NCBI GenBank assembly: GCA_963842955.1
Contig: CAWJIJ010000008.1
Coordinates: 124,001 to 188,000, forward strand
Length of the DNA: 64,000 nt
Reading direction: 5' to 3'
Source: JARFQW01 sp963842955
Lineage (GTDB): Bacteria > Pseudomonadota > Gammaproteobacteria > Steroidobacterales > XN24
This document shows positions 6,531 to 15,709 of the stretch, in pieces. The position numbers and the translations under genes are program-made. Below the pieces are notes generated by a model that had not been told where the DNA came from, did not search any database, and saw only the letters and a list, made by a program, of their open reading frames with translations. Within the stretch, counting starts at the first letter, position 1, and each line of letters opens with the position of its first letter.

Positions 6531-8903
6531 ATGAAGTTCAGCGAGCGCTGGCTACGGGAGTGGGTCGATCCGCCGCTGGATACGGACGGCCTGGTGCGTC
6601 AGATCACCATGGCGGGTCTTGAAGTGGATACCGCGGAACCCGCCGCAGGCGAGTTCTCCGGGGTGGTGGTTGGGCGGGTGTCGTCCGTGGCGCCGCACCC
6701 TGATGCGGACCGGCTGCGGGTGTGTACAGTCGACGGAGGCGGAGAGCCGCTGACCATTGTTTGCGGTGCACCGAACGTCGCCGAGGGGCAGTGCTACCCC
6801 TTGGCCCTCGTGGGTGCAGAGCTGCCGGGTGGGCTGAAGATCAAGCGGGCGAAGCTTCGCGGTATCGAGTCGGCGGGCATGCTGTGTTCCGAGAAGGAGC
6901 TGGGCCTGGGTGACGGCGCCGGCGGTCTGATGACATTGCCGGCGGATGCGCCGGTGGGCGAGGAGTTCCGGAGCTGGCTGGCCTTGCCCGACACGGCGAT
7001 CGATGTGGACCTGACGCCGAATCGCGGCGACTGTTTTTCCGTGCTCGGCCTGGCCCGAGAGGTCGGGGTGCTCAACGGCATGGACCTGACCTGGCCCGGA
7101 CTGGAGCCGTTGCCGGCCGGGACAGACACCACGTTCGACGTTGCCTTACAGGCGCCTGAGGCTTGCCCGAGATTTGCCGGCCGGGTCATTCGTGGCATCC
7201 GTCCCGGGGCCGAGACCCCGGTGTGGATGCGGGAACGGCTGCGCCGCTGCGGGCTGCGACCGATCCATCCCGTAGTCGACGTCACCAACTACGTCATGCT
7301 GGAACTGGGCCAGCCCATGCACGGCTTCGACCTGGCCACGCTGGATACGGGCCTGATCGTCCGCATGGCCGAGGCGGGCGAGAAACTCACCCTGCTCGAC
7401 GGCAAACCCGTGACCCTGGATCCCGATATGCTCGTGATCGCCGACCACAGTGGCGCCCGGGCCATGGCCGGGATCATGGGCGGGGAGACGTCGGCGGTAA
7501 CCGAGGCCACGACGGATATTTTCTTCGAGTCGGCCTTTTTCGAGCCGCTGGCCATCGCGGGACGAGCCCGCCGGCTGGGTCTGCATACGGACGCGTCAGC
7601 CCGATTCGAGCGGGGCGTCGACCCGGCCGGACAAGAGCGCGCCATCGAACGGGCAACCGAACTGCTCACGACCATAGCCGGCGGTGAGCCGGGGCCGGTC
7701 GTTATCGTCGAGGCCAGGCAGCGGCCGGGCGGAGGGGTCATTCGGCTCAGGGCCGGTCGTCTCGAGCAGGTCCTGGGTCATCGAGTGCCGGATGCCCAGG
7801 TAGCGGACATTCTCCGGCGTCTCGGCATGGGCGTGGACGTCGATACGGAAGGCTGGTCGGTGGGCGCACCGAGCTGGCGCTTCGACATCGAGCGGGAAGA
7901 GGACTTGATCGAAGAGGTCGCCCGGATCTACGGCTACGACAACATTCCCGAAGCCCGGTCCACCGGATTGGGCCACCTGGCCCGCGTCACGGAGCACGCG
8001 CGTCCGCTGTCCGAGGCCCGACGGGTGCTCGTGGACCGGGGGTACTCGGAAGTCGTGACCTACAGTTTTGTGGATCCGGCGCTGCAGTCCCGGGTCGTCC
8101 CGGATACGCCAGCGTTGAGCCTGGAGAATCCCATCTCTTCGGAAATGGCGGAGATGCGGTTGTCGCTGGTGCCCGGGCTCCTGGCCACGCTGGTGCAAAA
8201 CACCGCTCGGCAGATCCCGCGGGTTCGGATATTTGAGTCAGGCTTGAGGTTTGTTCCAGAAGGCGATGATTTACAACAGATAGAAACGCTATCTGGCTTG
8301 ATTTCCGGGGAGCGATGGAGCGAGCAGTGGGGCTCCGAAGCCCGGGGCGTGGACTTTTTCGACGCGAAAGCTGACGTCGAAGCGATCCTGTCTCTCGGGG
8401 GACAGGGCGCCGAATATGGCTTTGTTCCCGGCGAGCACCCGGCCCTGCATCCGGGCCAGACCGCCCGCATCCTCAAGGGCGATCAGGCGGTGGGATGGCT
8501 GGGTACAGTGCACCCGGCGCTGGCGGCGGACCTGGACCTGGAAGCGACGGCGGTCGTGTTCGAACTGGATATTGCTCCGGTGCTTGCGGCGCAAGTCCCG
8601 GAATTCCAGCCGATTTCCCGTTACCCGGCCATTCGCCGTGACCTGGCGGTGCTGGTTGACGAGGCCGTGCCCGCCGCCGATCTGGTCGCTGCGGCCCGGG
8701 CTGCCGCTGGCCCTTCCCTGTCGTCTGCCGGCGTGTTCGACATCTACACCGGCAAGGGAATAGAACCGGGTCTAAAAAGCGTAGCTTTAAGGTTGATTTT
8801 ACAGGAAACTTCACGCACTCTTACGGACGAGGATGCCGACGGCGCGGTCGCCGCGGTCCGGGATCGGCTTGGGGAGTCGTTCCAGGCAAGAATAAGAGAC
8901 TAA
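6531..8903 (+). CDS. pheT: phenylalanine--tRNA ligase beta subunit
   Basis: At 790 residues it is close to E. coli PheT (795). Domains in order: N-terminal segment; tRNA-binding EMAP-like domain (about 40-150; VVGRVSSVAPHPDADRLRVC, ICGAPNVAEG-type); B3/B4 editing domain (about 210-380; HPVVDVTNYVMLELGQPMHGFD); B5 domain (about 400-475); catalytic-like core; C-terminal FDX-ACB anticodon-binding domain starting near SRYPAIRRDLAVLVDE. It forms the heterotetramer with PheS. ihfA follows with 3 nt between stop and start. Confidence 0.98.
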   Translation: MKFSERWLREWVDPPLDTDGLVRQITMAGLEVDTAEPAAGEFSGVVVGRVSSVAPHPDADRLRVCTVDGGGEPLTIVCGAPNVAEGQCYPLALVGAELPGGLKIKRAKLRGIESAGMLCSEKELGLGDGAGGLMTLPADAPVGEEFRSWLALPDTAIDVDLTPNRGDCFSVLGLAREVGVLNGMDLTWPGLEPLPAGTDTTFDVALQAPEACPRFAGRVIRGIRPGAETPVWMRERLRRCGLRPIHPVVDVTNYVMLELGQPMHGFDLATLDTGLIVRMAEAGEKLTLLDGKPVTLDPDMLVIADHSGARAMAGIMGGETSAVTEATTDIFFESAFFEPLAIAGRARRLGLHTDASARFERGVDPAGQERAIERATELLTTIAGGEPGPVVIVEARQRPGGGVIRLRAGRLEQVLGHRVPDAQVADILRRLGMGVDVDTEGWSVGAPSWRFDIEREEDLIEEVARIYGYDNIPEARSTGLGHLARVTEHARPLSEARRVLVDRGYSEVVTYSFVDPALQSRVVPDTPALSLENPISSEMAEMRLSLVPGLLATLVQNTARQIPRVRIFESGLRFVPEGDDLQQIETLSGLISGERWSEQWGSEARGVDFFDAKADVEAILSLGGQGAEYGFVPGEHPALHPGQTARILKGDQAVGWLGTVHPALAADLDLEATAVVFELDIAPVLAAQVPEFQPISRYPAIRRDLAVLVDEAVPAADLVAAARAAAGPSLSSAGVFDIYTGKGIEPGLKSVALRLILQETSRTLTDEDADGAVAAVRDRLGESFQARIRD

Positions 8904-8906
8904 GTG

Positions 8907-9206
8907 ATGGCGTTGACGAAGGCAGACATGGCTGAGGCCCTTTTCGAGGAACTGGGCCTGAACAAACGCGAAGCGCGGGAGCTGGTGGATCTCTTTTTCG
9001 AGGAGATTCGCACGGCGCTGTCCAACGGAGAGCAGGTCAAGCTTTCGGGTTTTGGCAATTTTGACCTCCGGGACAAGAACGAGCGCCCCGGACGGAATCC
9101 AAAGACGGGAGAGGAAATCCCGATCAGTGCCCGCCGGGTGGTCACGTTCCGGCCGGGTCAGAAGCTCAAGGCGCGGGTGGAGGCCTATGCTGGAAGCGGG
9201 CAATAA
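8907..9206 (+). CDS. ihfA: integration host factor subunit alpha
   Basis: A 99-residue DNA-bending protein of the HU/IHF family, acting as a heterodimer with IhfB. The sequence MALTKADMAEALFEELGLNK and the beta-arm region PGRNPKTGEEIPISARRVV, RPGQKLKARVE match IhfA closely. The ATG at 8907 is used; a GTG at 8904 is also in frame. It follows pheT, as in many gammaproteobacteria, and its 3' end overlaps the start of the MerR gene by 20 nt. Confidence 0.97.
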   Translation: MALTKADMAEALFEELGLNKREARELVDLFFEEIRTALSNGEQVKLSGFGNFDLRDKNERPGRNPKTGEEIPISARRVVTFRPGQKLKARVEAYAGSGQ

Positions 9207-9543
9207 CGACGAGCTCCCACCGATCCCGGGTAAGCGCTATTTCACGATTGGTGAAGTCAGCGAACTCTGCGGGGTCAAGCCGCACGTGCTGCGCTACTGG
9301 GAACAGGAGTTCCCGCAGCTCAAGCCGGTCAAGCGGCGGGGCAACCGGCGCTACTACCAGCGGCGGGACGTTCTGCTGATCCGGCAGATCCGTAGCCTCT
9401 TGTATGACGAGGGTTTTACGATCACCGGTGCCCGCCAGCGGCTGACCGGCGAGGAAGCCCGCGAAGACATCACCCAGAGCCAGCAGATCGTCAAGCAGCT
9501 GCGCGGCGAGCTCGAAGAAGTTCTCAAGATCCTCCGGCGTTAG
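9187..9543 (+). CDS. MerR family transcriptional regulator
   Basis: A 118-residue protein with an N-terminal MerR winged-helix domain (YFTIGEVSELCGVKPHVLRYWEQEF, then RGNRRYYQRRDVLLIRQIRSLL) and a short C-terminal helix (ITQSQQIVKQLRGELEEVLKIL) likely to form the dimer coiled coil. There are no metal-binding cysteines, so it is not a classic metal sensor. This uncharacterised MerR gene commonly follows ihfA in gammaproteobacteria. The ATG at 9187 lies inside ihfA, indicating coupled translation. Confidence 0.92.
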   Translation: MLEAGNNDELPPIPGKRYFTIGEVSELCGVKPHVLRYWEQEFPQLKPVKRRGNRRYYQRRDVLLIRQIRSLLYDEGFTITGARQRLTGEEAREDITQSQQIVKQLRGELEEVLKILRR

Positions 9544-9616
9544 CCGGGAACCTTCATTACCGCGACGGGTTCCGGTATCATCCCGGCCCTTCTCGCGGTC
9601 CTGCGGGAATTACGGT

Positions 9617-9693
<77 letters not shown>

Positions 9694-9706
9694 GCTTTAC
9701 AAGAAA

Positions 9707-9740
9707 AGCCCTCTCTCACACATCGGGAGAGGGCTTTTTT
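9707..9740 (+). terminator. tRNA-Pro terminator, repeat copy 1
   Basis: AGCCCTCTC (9707-9715) pairs perfectly with GAGAGGGCT (9727-9735) and is followed by a run of T. It lies 14 nt after the tRNA CCA end. Confidence 0.9.
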
Positions 9741-9893
9741 GTGGAGCTGATTCGGGAGATGCGGACCGTATAGGGTTTGACCAACCGGCGTCAGCCGAGT
9801 TGGAACGACAGCCGCGCAGCGTTGTCGGCCCGCAGGGCGAGGGGCCGGGCGGCCCGGAGTCATCCTCTCGCCCCGACCAGCTTTAACAAAAAA

Positions 9894-9927
9894 AGCCCTC
9901 TCTCACACATCGGGAGAGGGCTTTTTT
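9894..9927 (+). terminator. terminator, repeat copy 2
   Basis: The same AGCCCTCTC/GAGAGGGCT hairpin and T tract as in copy 1, here downstream of a truncated tRNA 3' end rather than a complete gene. Confidence 0.85.
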
Positions 9928-10077
9928 GTTTGTTCTGGTCGGGAGATGCGGACCGTATAGGGTTTGACCAACTCGCGTCAGCGAGTTGGAACGACAGCGC
10001 GCAGCGTTGTCGGCCCGCAGGGCGAGGGGCCGGGCGGCCCGGAGTCATCCTCTCGCCCCGACCAGCTTTACAAAAAA

Positions 10078-10111
10078 AGTCCTCTCTCACACATCGGGAG
10101 AGGGCTTTTTT
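10078..10111 (+). terminator. terminator, repeat copy 3
   Basis: AGTCCTCTC pairs with GAGAGGGCT with one G-T pair in place of the G-C of the other copies, followed by TTTTTT. Confidence 0.8.
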
Positions 10112-10402
10112 GTTTGTTCTGGTCGGGAGATGCGGACCGTATCAGGGTTCGACCAACCGGCACCGGCCGGTTGGAACGACGCCGCGTCGCGGTGTCGGCC
10201 CTGCTTCAGCCCCCTTGCCGTGGCCGAGCCCACCCCCCGAAGGTGCAGCTCGAACAGGCGGTTGGGTGAGGTACCATTCGGGACAATGCGGACGAAAGGC
10301 ATCAGTCGCTTAAGCGGCCGCATGATTTGGCTTGGCAAGCGTCAGTGGGCTTGCCTGACCATTCCGCCGTGACCTGTCCGCTGACGCACTAGGGGGAATC
10401 CA

Positions 10403-10579
10403 TTGGGTATCGAAGTCGGTCTGTTCGGACTCATTATTCTGGTCCTGGATATCTGGGCCATCATCAAGATTTTCGGCAGCGGCGCATCGGCCCTGAGCAA
10501 GGCCATCTGGATCGTCGTCATCCTGGTCCTGCCGGTGCTGGGCTTTCTGTTGTGGCTGCTATTCGGGCCGAAGTCCTGA
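10403..10579 (+). CDS. small PLDc_N-type membrane protein
   Basis: A 58-residue protein with a TTG start at 10403, preceded by AGGGGGAA (10391-10398) as ribosome-binding site. The sequence has two hydrophobic helices (about residues 5-22 and 33-54) linked by KIFGSGASALSKAIW. This matches the small stand-alone PLDc_N (phospholipase D nuclease N-terminal) family, usually annotated PLDc_N domain protein, with the typical WIVVILVLPVLGFLLWLLFG ending. Its role is unknown; many bacteria carry it as a stress-linked inner-membrane mini-protein. The 200 bp before it (10201-10402) hold no gene I can recognise. Confidence 0.8.
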   Translation: MGIEVGLFGLIILVLDIWAIIKIFGSGASALSKAIWIVVILVLPVLGFLLWLLFGPKS

Positions 10580-10757
10580 ATCGACGGCAACTGGTTTTTT
10601 GCGATTTCGACCCGGTTTCAAGTCGCCGGCCGAGAGCTGACCGGGCCGGAGTGCTCGGTGATTAAGGCTGGCGCGTCACCCGCGGTGGCCACGATGCCGG
10701 ATTGAGTCGGAGCTTGATGCCGGGGTCATGGCGAACCGGCAGACAGCGGCTCTCTCC

Positions 10758-11426
10758 TTACGCGTAGTCGTAGGGTCCGCCCCGCTTCAGCGCACGCTTG
10801 TAGGCGGGTCGGGCGTGAGCGCGTGTTACAAAGGCTTCCAGCTGCGGATAGTCGCCTCCGATGGCGCCCCGGGCGTGGGCGGCCTCCAGCGGAAAGCTCA
10901 TCTGGACGTCGGCTGCCGTAAACGCTTTTCCCGCAAACCATTTCCTGTCCGACAGTTCGGCTTCAAGGAACTGCAGGTGCTGGGTCAGCCGGGGACCGAC
11001 GAACTTGCCTTTGACGCCGGCCGCAATCAGGGCGGCGGCGGGACGCATGACCAGTGGCATCGGTGGCTTGGCCATGCGGTCGAAAATCAGCCGCAGCAAC
11101 ATCAAGGGCATCAGTGACCCCTCGGCGTAGTGCATGAAATACCGGTAACGGTCCCGTTCCAATGTGTCTTCGGCGGGTTTGAGCTTCCCATCGTCGTAGC
11201 GATCCACCAGGTACTCGATGATGGCTCCGGATTCCGCGATGGTCCGGTCCCCGTCCTCGATCACCGGCGACTTGCCCAGCGGATGCACGGCAAACAGCGT
11301 ATCCGGACCCAGCATCGTCTTGGGATCCCGCTCATAGCGCTTGATCTCATAGTCCAGGCCGAGTTCTTCGAGCAGCCAGAGGATGCGCTGGGAGCGTGAG
11401 TTTTCCAGGTGGTGGACGATGATCAT
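10758..11426 (-). CDS. glutathione S-transferase family protein
   Basis: A 222-residue cytosolic protein with an N-terminal thioredoxin-like GST domain (residues 1-~80: HHLENSRSQRILWLLEELGL, GKSPVIEDGDRTIAESGAI with the Glu-Ser glutathione-binding pair) and an all-helical C-terminal domain (KWFAGKAFTAADVQMSFPLE is typical). It probably conjugates or reduces small electrophiles using glutathione. The ATG at 11426 begins the conserved MIIVHHLENSRSQR; an upstream in-frame ATG would add 11 residues. It stands alone, convergent with the small PLDc_N gene. About 180 bp between them show no feature. Confidence 0.93.
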   Translation of the reverse strand: MIIVHHLENSRSQRILWLLEELGLDYEIKRYERDPKTMLGPDTLFAVHPLGKSPVIEDGDRTIAESGAIIEYLVDRYDDGKLKPAEDTLERDRYRYFMHYAEGSLMPLMLLRLIFDRMAKPPMPLVMRPAAALIAAGVKGKFVGPRLTQHLQFLEAELSDRKWFAGKAFTAADVQMSFPLEAAHARGAIGGDYPQLEAFVTRAHARPAYKRALKRGGPYDYA

Positions 11427-11642
11427 TGAGCGTTCTCGCTGGGTTGGCTGGATAGGCATGGAAAATAGACGACGCGGGCGTACCTGCCCCGTCGCTGAGT
11501 CAGGCTGAGCCCGGCTTGGATTGAAGCTGCCAGCCTACCGGCGTCGGGCTGGCGCACAGCACCGCGCCAGGGGAGCGGCTGAAGCCGATTAAGTTCTTGG
11601 CCAGTTTCGGTGCCGCTGCTTTCCCATCGGGGGTCCGCCGAT

Positions 11643-12785
11643 TTACAGCACATCAATTTCAGTTACGACCGGGAAATGATCGCTGTAACCGTCGTTGTGG
11701 CCGGGTTCCCCCGTACTCTTGTCGCGCCAGAACTCGAAAGCCTTTGGGCGGCCCTTGCGGGCCGTGGCGGCATAAGCCGGCCGGAAGATATCCACGGCGA
11801 CCCGGGAGGTCTCGACCACGTGGCCTTCCTCTTCGCTGTCGCTGAATTCGATTTCGAACTCACGGCTCATCCGAAGACCGGACTGCCCGTAGTACAGCCC
11901 CCGCGAGACGATGAACTGGTCCAGCATGTTCATCGTGTTGATGGATCCGCTGAAATAGTGCGTCCCCTGGTCCGGATAGCTGGCCAGCGGCCACATGCAG
12001 TTGAAGAGGGGCGCCTGCAGCCCCAGGTACTTGTCCACCGAGGGGATGCGCCTCCCGGCTCCCGGCTTGAGGGTTTCCTCCAGGCGGTCCAGTCCCTTGG
12101 AAGCGCGCAGCTCGTCCATCACGCTGCGGTTGTAGGGCTCGTCGTTGAGGTCGCCCATGATCAGCACGTTGCCGTTCCACAAGGCCTGCAGAACGGCCAT
12201 TGTATCGGCGGTGTCGGGGGCGGACAGGTAGTCGGTTCGGGGAAGCTTCAGCGCGGTATCCGCCAGCTGTCCGCAGTGGCTGGCCACGGTGATGCGAAAC
12301 GGCTCCGTGCGTTCGGCGCCCATGCGCCGCGAGGGCCAGTGGTTCACCAGCACCATGAGGTCCGCGCCATTTTCCTTCACGGTCAGCGGCACCTGGAAAA
12401 TATCCCGAGTCGGATAGCGGAGATGAACCAGGTGGCCGACGGGCTCTCCGGCGAGTTCGAACAGGTCCTCGGAAAAAATCAGTGAACAGTCGATGCCGCG
12501 AATGTCCGGACTGTCCACGTGGGCAATGACGAGGTCGTCCCGGTCCAGCTCGGCGAGAAGCTGCAGGGAAACCTCTACATTTTCGATCTCGCAGATTCCC
12601 AGGAGATCGGGCCCCTGGCCGTCGAACATTGCATTGATCACCCGGCCGAGGTTTCTGACCTTGGCCTGCTGGACCTCGGGGGTCCAGCCGGTGTCCGGCG
12701 TAAAGGCCAGGTCGGCCGCGATGGGTGAGGCCGTGGTGTCGAAAAGGTTCTGAAGATTCCAGAACGCCGCGCGGATGGCAGTCAT
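11643..12785 (-). CDS. endonuclease/exonuclease/phosphatase (EEP) family protein
   Basis: A 380-residue protein of the DNase I-like fold without a signal peptide. Motifs in order: AFWNLQNLFD (N-terminal Asn), GICEIEN (metal Glu), LVNHWPSRR (His), IMGDLNDEPYN (catalytic Asp/Asn), and DGYSDHFPVVTEI (C-terminal Asp-His). These are the metal-dependent phosphodiesterase residues of the family; substrates range from nucleic acids to lipids and cannot be assigned here. The adjacent choice-of-anchor remnant and S1/P1 nuclease suggest a nucleic-acid or phosphate-scavenging neighbourhood (inference). Confidence 0.88.
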   Translation of the reverse strand: MTAIRAAFWNLQNLFDTTASPIAADLAFTPDTGWTPEVQQAKVRNLGRVINAMFDGQGPDLLGICEIENVEVSLQLLAELDRDDLVIAHVDSPDIRGIDCSLIFSEDLFELAGEPVGHLVHLRYPTRDIFQVPLTVKENGADLMVLVNHWPSRRMGAERTEPFRITVASHCGQLADTALKLPRTDYLSAPDTADTMAVLQALWNGNVLIMGDLNDEPYNRSVMDELRASKGLDRLEETLKPGAGRRIPSVDKYLGLQAPLFNCMWPLASYPDQGTHYFSGSINTMNMLDQFIVSRGLYYGQSGLRMSREFEIEFSDSEEEGHVVETSRVAVDIFRPAYAATARKGRPKAFEFWRDKSTGEPGHNDGYSDHFPVVTEIDVL

Positions 12786-12884
12786 CAGGTACCCCCGGAA
12801 TAAGGAAACAGCCTCTCCCGGGCGGGGCTGTCACGATGCATATCCCTGTCAGTCGTTGGCAGGCTGCAAACCCGCCGTTGGTCG

Positions 12885-13223
12885 TCAGGGAGTCATGATC
12901 GCATACAGCACGGTGGTCCCGCTCACGTCATTGGCTACCGCAATGAACGGGAAGGGCACACGGCTCTGACTTCGGAGTATGAATACCGCTTCCTCGGGTG
13001 CGAAGTCGCCCTGGCCGTCGATGCTCCGGTTATTGACGTACTGCACAAATGCCGGTGCGGCGGGATCGGTCACGTCATGGACGATGACGCAGCCGGTCCG
13101 CGCCAACAGGTCAAACCTATACCGGCGACTATCGACCTCACCCACGGGGAGACCCTCGTGTTTCAGGCCCTTGTTGTCTCTCCGAATGTCCGAGGTGTCT
13201 TCGTCGTCGGTAGCGTTGAAGCT
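12885..13223 (-). pseudogene. remnant of a choice-of-anchor I family protein C-terminus
   Basis: This short frame encodes RRDNKGLKHEGLPVGEVD, VIVHDVTDPAAPAFVQYVNNR and the ending VANDVSGTTVLYAI. These correspond to the C-terminal portion of large secreted choice-of-anchor I/alkaline phosphatase-like proteins (consensus DNKGPEPEG, VYDVTDPAAPxFVQYVNNR, GNEVSGTTTVYxI). The several hundred residues expected upstream are absent, and the conserved pattern is eroded (for example LARTGC for the usual LERIGG). The frame runs on into the 3' end of the neighbouring nuclease gene without homology, so it is best read as a decayed relic. Confidence 0.7.
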
Positions 13224-13287
13224 GTGGCCAGTGCCGGGCTGCTCCGCGGGTGAAAGCCACGCAGCACCAACTGTCAGGACAGGGGCT

Positions 13288-14289
13288 TCAGTTGCGGGGC
13301 AGGGGGCCGGGCTCCGCGCCGTCCGGATCCATGCATCCGGTTCCAGCGGGGGCAAGCCGGGCGTTCAGGATCCCGGCCAGGCGAACACCCGCCTGTACGA
13401 GACGCATACGGACGATGGTCTGGGCCCGCTGGGCGTAGTCCTCGTCCAGGAGCACCTCACGGCCGCGTTTGCGGAACAGGTACACGGTTGGCCTCAAGGC
13501 AAGGGATTCCGAGGCCCATGCAACCGGATCCGTGGACTGCCAGTAGCGTAGGTTCCCCAGCGCGAGCGGCGCGATCATTCGGGCATAGCGCTCCGGATCG
13601 GGTTGTACGGAGGTAATGACGGTAGTGTCCCAGTAGCGATGAAGATTCAGCGTGTCGCGCCTTGGCGCCGCGACGGCAATATTGTTGCCGCCGCGATCGT
13701 CTGCCCGCCCTACGTGCAGCGGTTGATGCAGATCGCCGACGAAATGTGTCACGAAACCGACGGCCTCCCGGCGCTGCCGCTTCGGAACCCCTGCCGCGTC
13801 GAGAATGGCCAGGTAATGATCCAGTGCCCAGAGAATATCCCCGTCCGGAGATCGCTCGCCGGGGGGCAGCGGACCTGAATCGCCGACGTTGATGTAGTGC
13901 CAGGGACCGGTGTGTTTCCATCGGGATTGATTCCTGATCTGATCCGGCCACAAACCGGCCGCCTCCAGCCCGCTATCTCCCCAGAGCTCGCGGATAGTTC
14001 CACCCGCCGCCTCGCAAAGATGTTCCTTGGCCACCTTTCCTACGATGCGATGACCCTGGGGACCCCATGCATGGACCGGAGAAGCCGCCCAGAGGCAGCC
14101 CAGGCCGATGACCGCGCTCCATAGCACACGCGGCTTGGCGAGACTTGCTACCGGTGCCCTCGGGCGAAACTCCGTGCCGTCTCGCCGTGCCGACGGGTGC
14201 AGCGTGCCAAGTCCCAGGGATAAACGGCAGCCAGGGGCGCTAGCCCACTTCGCCGGCGCCGTCACTCGGTGAAGTGCCCGACGATCCAC
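13288..14289 (-). CDS. S1/P1-type nuclease, exported
   Basis: A zinc-dependent single-strand nuclease/3'-nucleotidase. The mature protein starts at the invariant WGPQGHRIVGKVA after a signal peptide (LWSAVIGLGCLWAASPVHA). All zinc-ligand motifs are present: the N-terminal Trp and GHR, LWPDQIRN, GPWHYINVGD, HFVGDLHQPLHVGRADD, and NLHRYWDT. The signal peptide lies about 55 residues into the frame, so the true start is probably downstream of the ATG at 14289, but no clear ribosome-binding site decides it. The frame overlaps the 3' end of the upstream hydrolase gene. The likely role is periplasmic or extracellular nucleic-acid breakdown for nutrients. Confidence 0.9.
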   Translation of the reverse strand: MDRRALHRVTAPAKWASAPGCRLSLGLGTLHPSARRDGTEFRPRAPVASLAKPRVLWSAVIGLGCLWAASPVHAWGPQGHRIVGKVAKEHLCEAAGGTIRELWGDSGLEAAGLWPDQIRNQSRWKHTGPWHYINVGDSGPLPPGERSPDGDILWALDHYLAILDAAGVPKRQRREAVGFVTHFVGDLHQPLHVGRADDRGGNNIAVAAPRRDTLNLHRYWDTTVITSVQPDPERYARMIAPLALGNLRYWQSTDPVAWASESLALRPTVYLFRKRGREVLLDEDYAQRAQTIVRMRLVQAGVRLAGILNARLAPAGTGCMDPDGAEPGPLPRN

Positions 14290-15578
14290 TCGATGTTCTC
14301 ACGATATTCCAGGTTCCCGAGATGGCCGCCACGGGGCCAGATTTTCGCCCGATCGCCAAACACGCTCTTCAGCCAGTCGATCTCACCTTCCGCCAGAATG
14401 ATGTCGTCGGCGTTGTGCATCACGGCCACGTGATCCGCCGTCCTCAGGAAGTCGGCGACCGGCGCCAGCCCGGCCGCGGTAATTGCTTCTTCACGCGTGA
14501 GGCCGGGATTTTGTTTCTGGTAGTAGGGAAGCAGAAGGCCATCGAAGTACCTTAGGAAGCTCGTGCGGGAAGAAACAATGAAATACTCGTCCACATTGGC
14601 GTTGCGGGCACCGTGAAGCGTGGTCGGAATAATGAAGCCGCTGCGGCTCATGACGTCGGCGGTCACCATGAGTGACTGGGCAGATACGCGAAACGCCGTG
14701 CCGATCAGCAGCTCCAGCGAGCGTTCGTCTGGATTCTGCAAGAGATAGGCGTCATAGAGAAAATCATCGCCGAGGTTTACGCCCTCGCTCCGGGCCGTTC
14801 GGGCCATGGCATTCATGGTGCGGTTCCAGAAAGCTTCGAACCCTTCCTGGTCGGGGCCACTCAGATTATTGTCCAGATAGCCATCGAGGATCGTCACGGA
14901 GTTGAACAGGTTCACCGACGGGTTGATGAGCAGCACCTTGCTGAAGTTGAAGAACTGCTCGTCGGCGTCCAGCTTGGCCATCCATCCTGACAAGGTGCCG
15001 CCCAGGCTGTAGCCGGTGAAGTAGAAGTCGGTCACTTCGAGGCGATCGCTGAGCTGCTCGGTCCACGCCCGTTTGAGGGTGTCGTAAAGATCCCGCGCGT
15101 CGACTTCGGGAAGCCCGGGGACGCCGCTGCTGGATGCGTTGATGATGAAGTTCATGAACGTGGGATTGGGCAAACCCACCACGTGAAAGCCCTCGTTGTA
15201 GAAGGCGCGCATGAGGGTCAGCATGCGCCGGCCTGTGTAGTTGCCGCCTGTCCCCGCGAGCACGAAAACGAGCGGCGCGGGCTCCTTCTGATAAAACAAC
15301 AGATATTTAAATTGCTCGTGGTACCAGAAGTAGGCCGGGATCTCGCTCTCGGGCTTCATCCGGAGCTTCATGAGACGAAAGCGGGGCCGATCCGTGCCCA
15401 GGTCGTACTTCAGGTGCTCCGGTGTTCCCACGACGGTTGCCGCGATCGGATCTTCGACCGGATAGCCGTACCCGTCGATGCCATAGCCGCCCTGCGCCCG
15501 GGCCATGCTGCTTGCGAGGCACAGAAGGGACAGCACGACAACGAAGCGGACATGCTCTTTGGTAACGCCGGGGTGCAA
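14262..15578 (-). CDS. exported alpha/beta hydrolase, copy A
   Basis: A 438-residue protein paralogous to the product of 16479-17792. The TTG at 15578 is chosen because GAGGAG lies 9 nt upstream and gives a normal signal peptide (HPGVTKEHVRFVVVLSLLCLASSMARA). The nucleophile elbow FTGYSLGGT (G-x-S-x-G), HNADDIILAEGEIDWL (acid) and the final RGGHLGNLEY (His) give a Ser-Asp-His triad. The mature N-terminus GGYGIDGYGYPVEDPIAATVVGTP is shared with copy B. Proteins of this type occur next to mlaA in other proteobacteria; a role in envelope lipid handling is inferred. A terminator separates it from mlaA, so it may have its own promoter. Confidence 0.85.
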   Translation of the reverse strand: MHPGVTKEHVRFVVVLSLLCLASSMARAQGGYGIDGYGYPVEDPIAATVVGTPEHLKYDLGTDRPRFRLMKLRMKPESEIPAYFWYHEQFKYLLFYQKEPAPLVFVLAGTGGNYTGRRMLTLMRAFYNEGFHVVGLPNPTFMNFIINASSSGVPGLPEVDARDLYDTLKRAWTEQLSDRLEVTDFYFTGYSLGGTLSGWMAKLDADEQFFNFSKVLLINPSVNLFNSVTILDGYLDNNLSGPDQEGFEAFWNRTMNAMARTARSEGVNLGDDFLYDAYLLQNPDERSLELLIGTAFRVSAQSLMVTADVMSRSGFIIPTTLHGARNANVDEYFIVSSRTSFLRYFDGLLLPYYQKQNPGLTREEAITAAGLAPVADFLRTADHVAVMHNADDIILAEGEIDWLKSVFGDRAKIWPRGGHLGNLEYRENIEWIVGHFTE

Positions 15579-15652
15579 GCGAGCGAACTCCTCAATGCCA
15601 GATATCGCGACAGGCCGCCCAGAAGAGCCACTGCATGGATACGGCAAGTACA

Positions 15653-15682
15653 TAAAAAACGGCCCGGCAGAATCGCCGGGCC
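15653..15682 (-). terminator. intrinsic terminator downstream of mlaA
   Basis: Read on the minus strand, GGCCCGGC (15682-15675) and GCCGGGCC (15668-15661) form a perfect 8-bp stem around GATTCT, followed by GTTTTTT. It lies 28 nt after the mlaA stop. Confidence 0.9.
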
Positions 15683-15709
15683 GGTGGATATGGTCAGGCC
15701 ATCAGGAGA

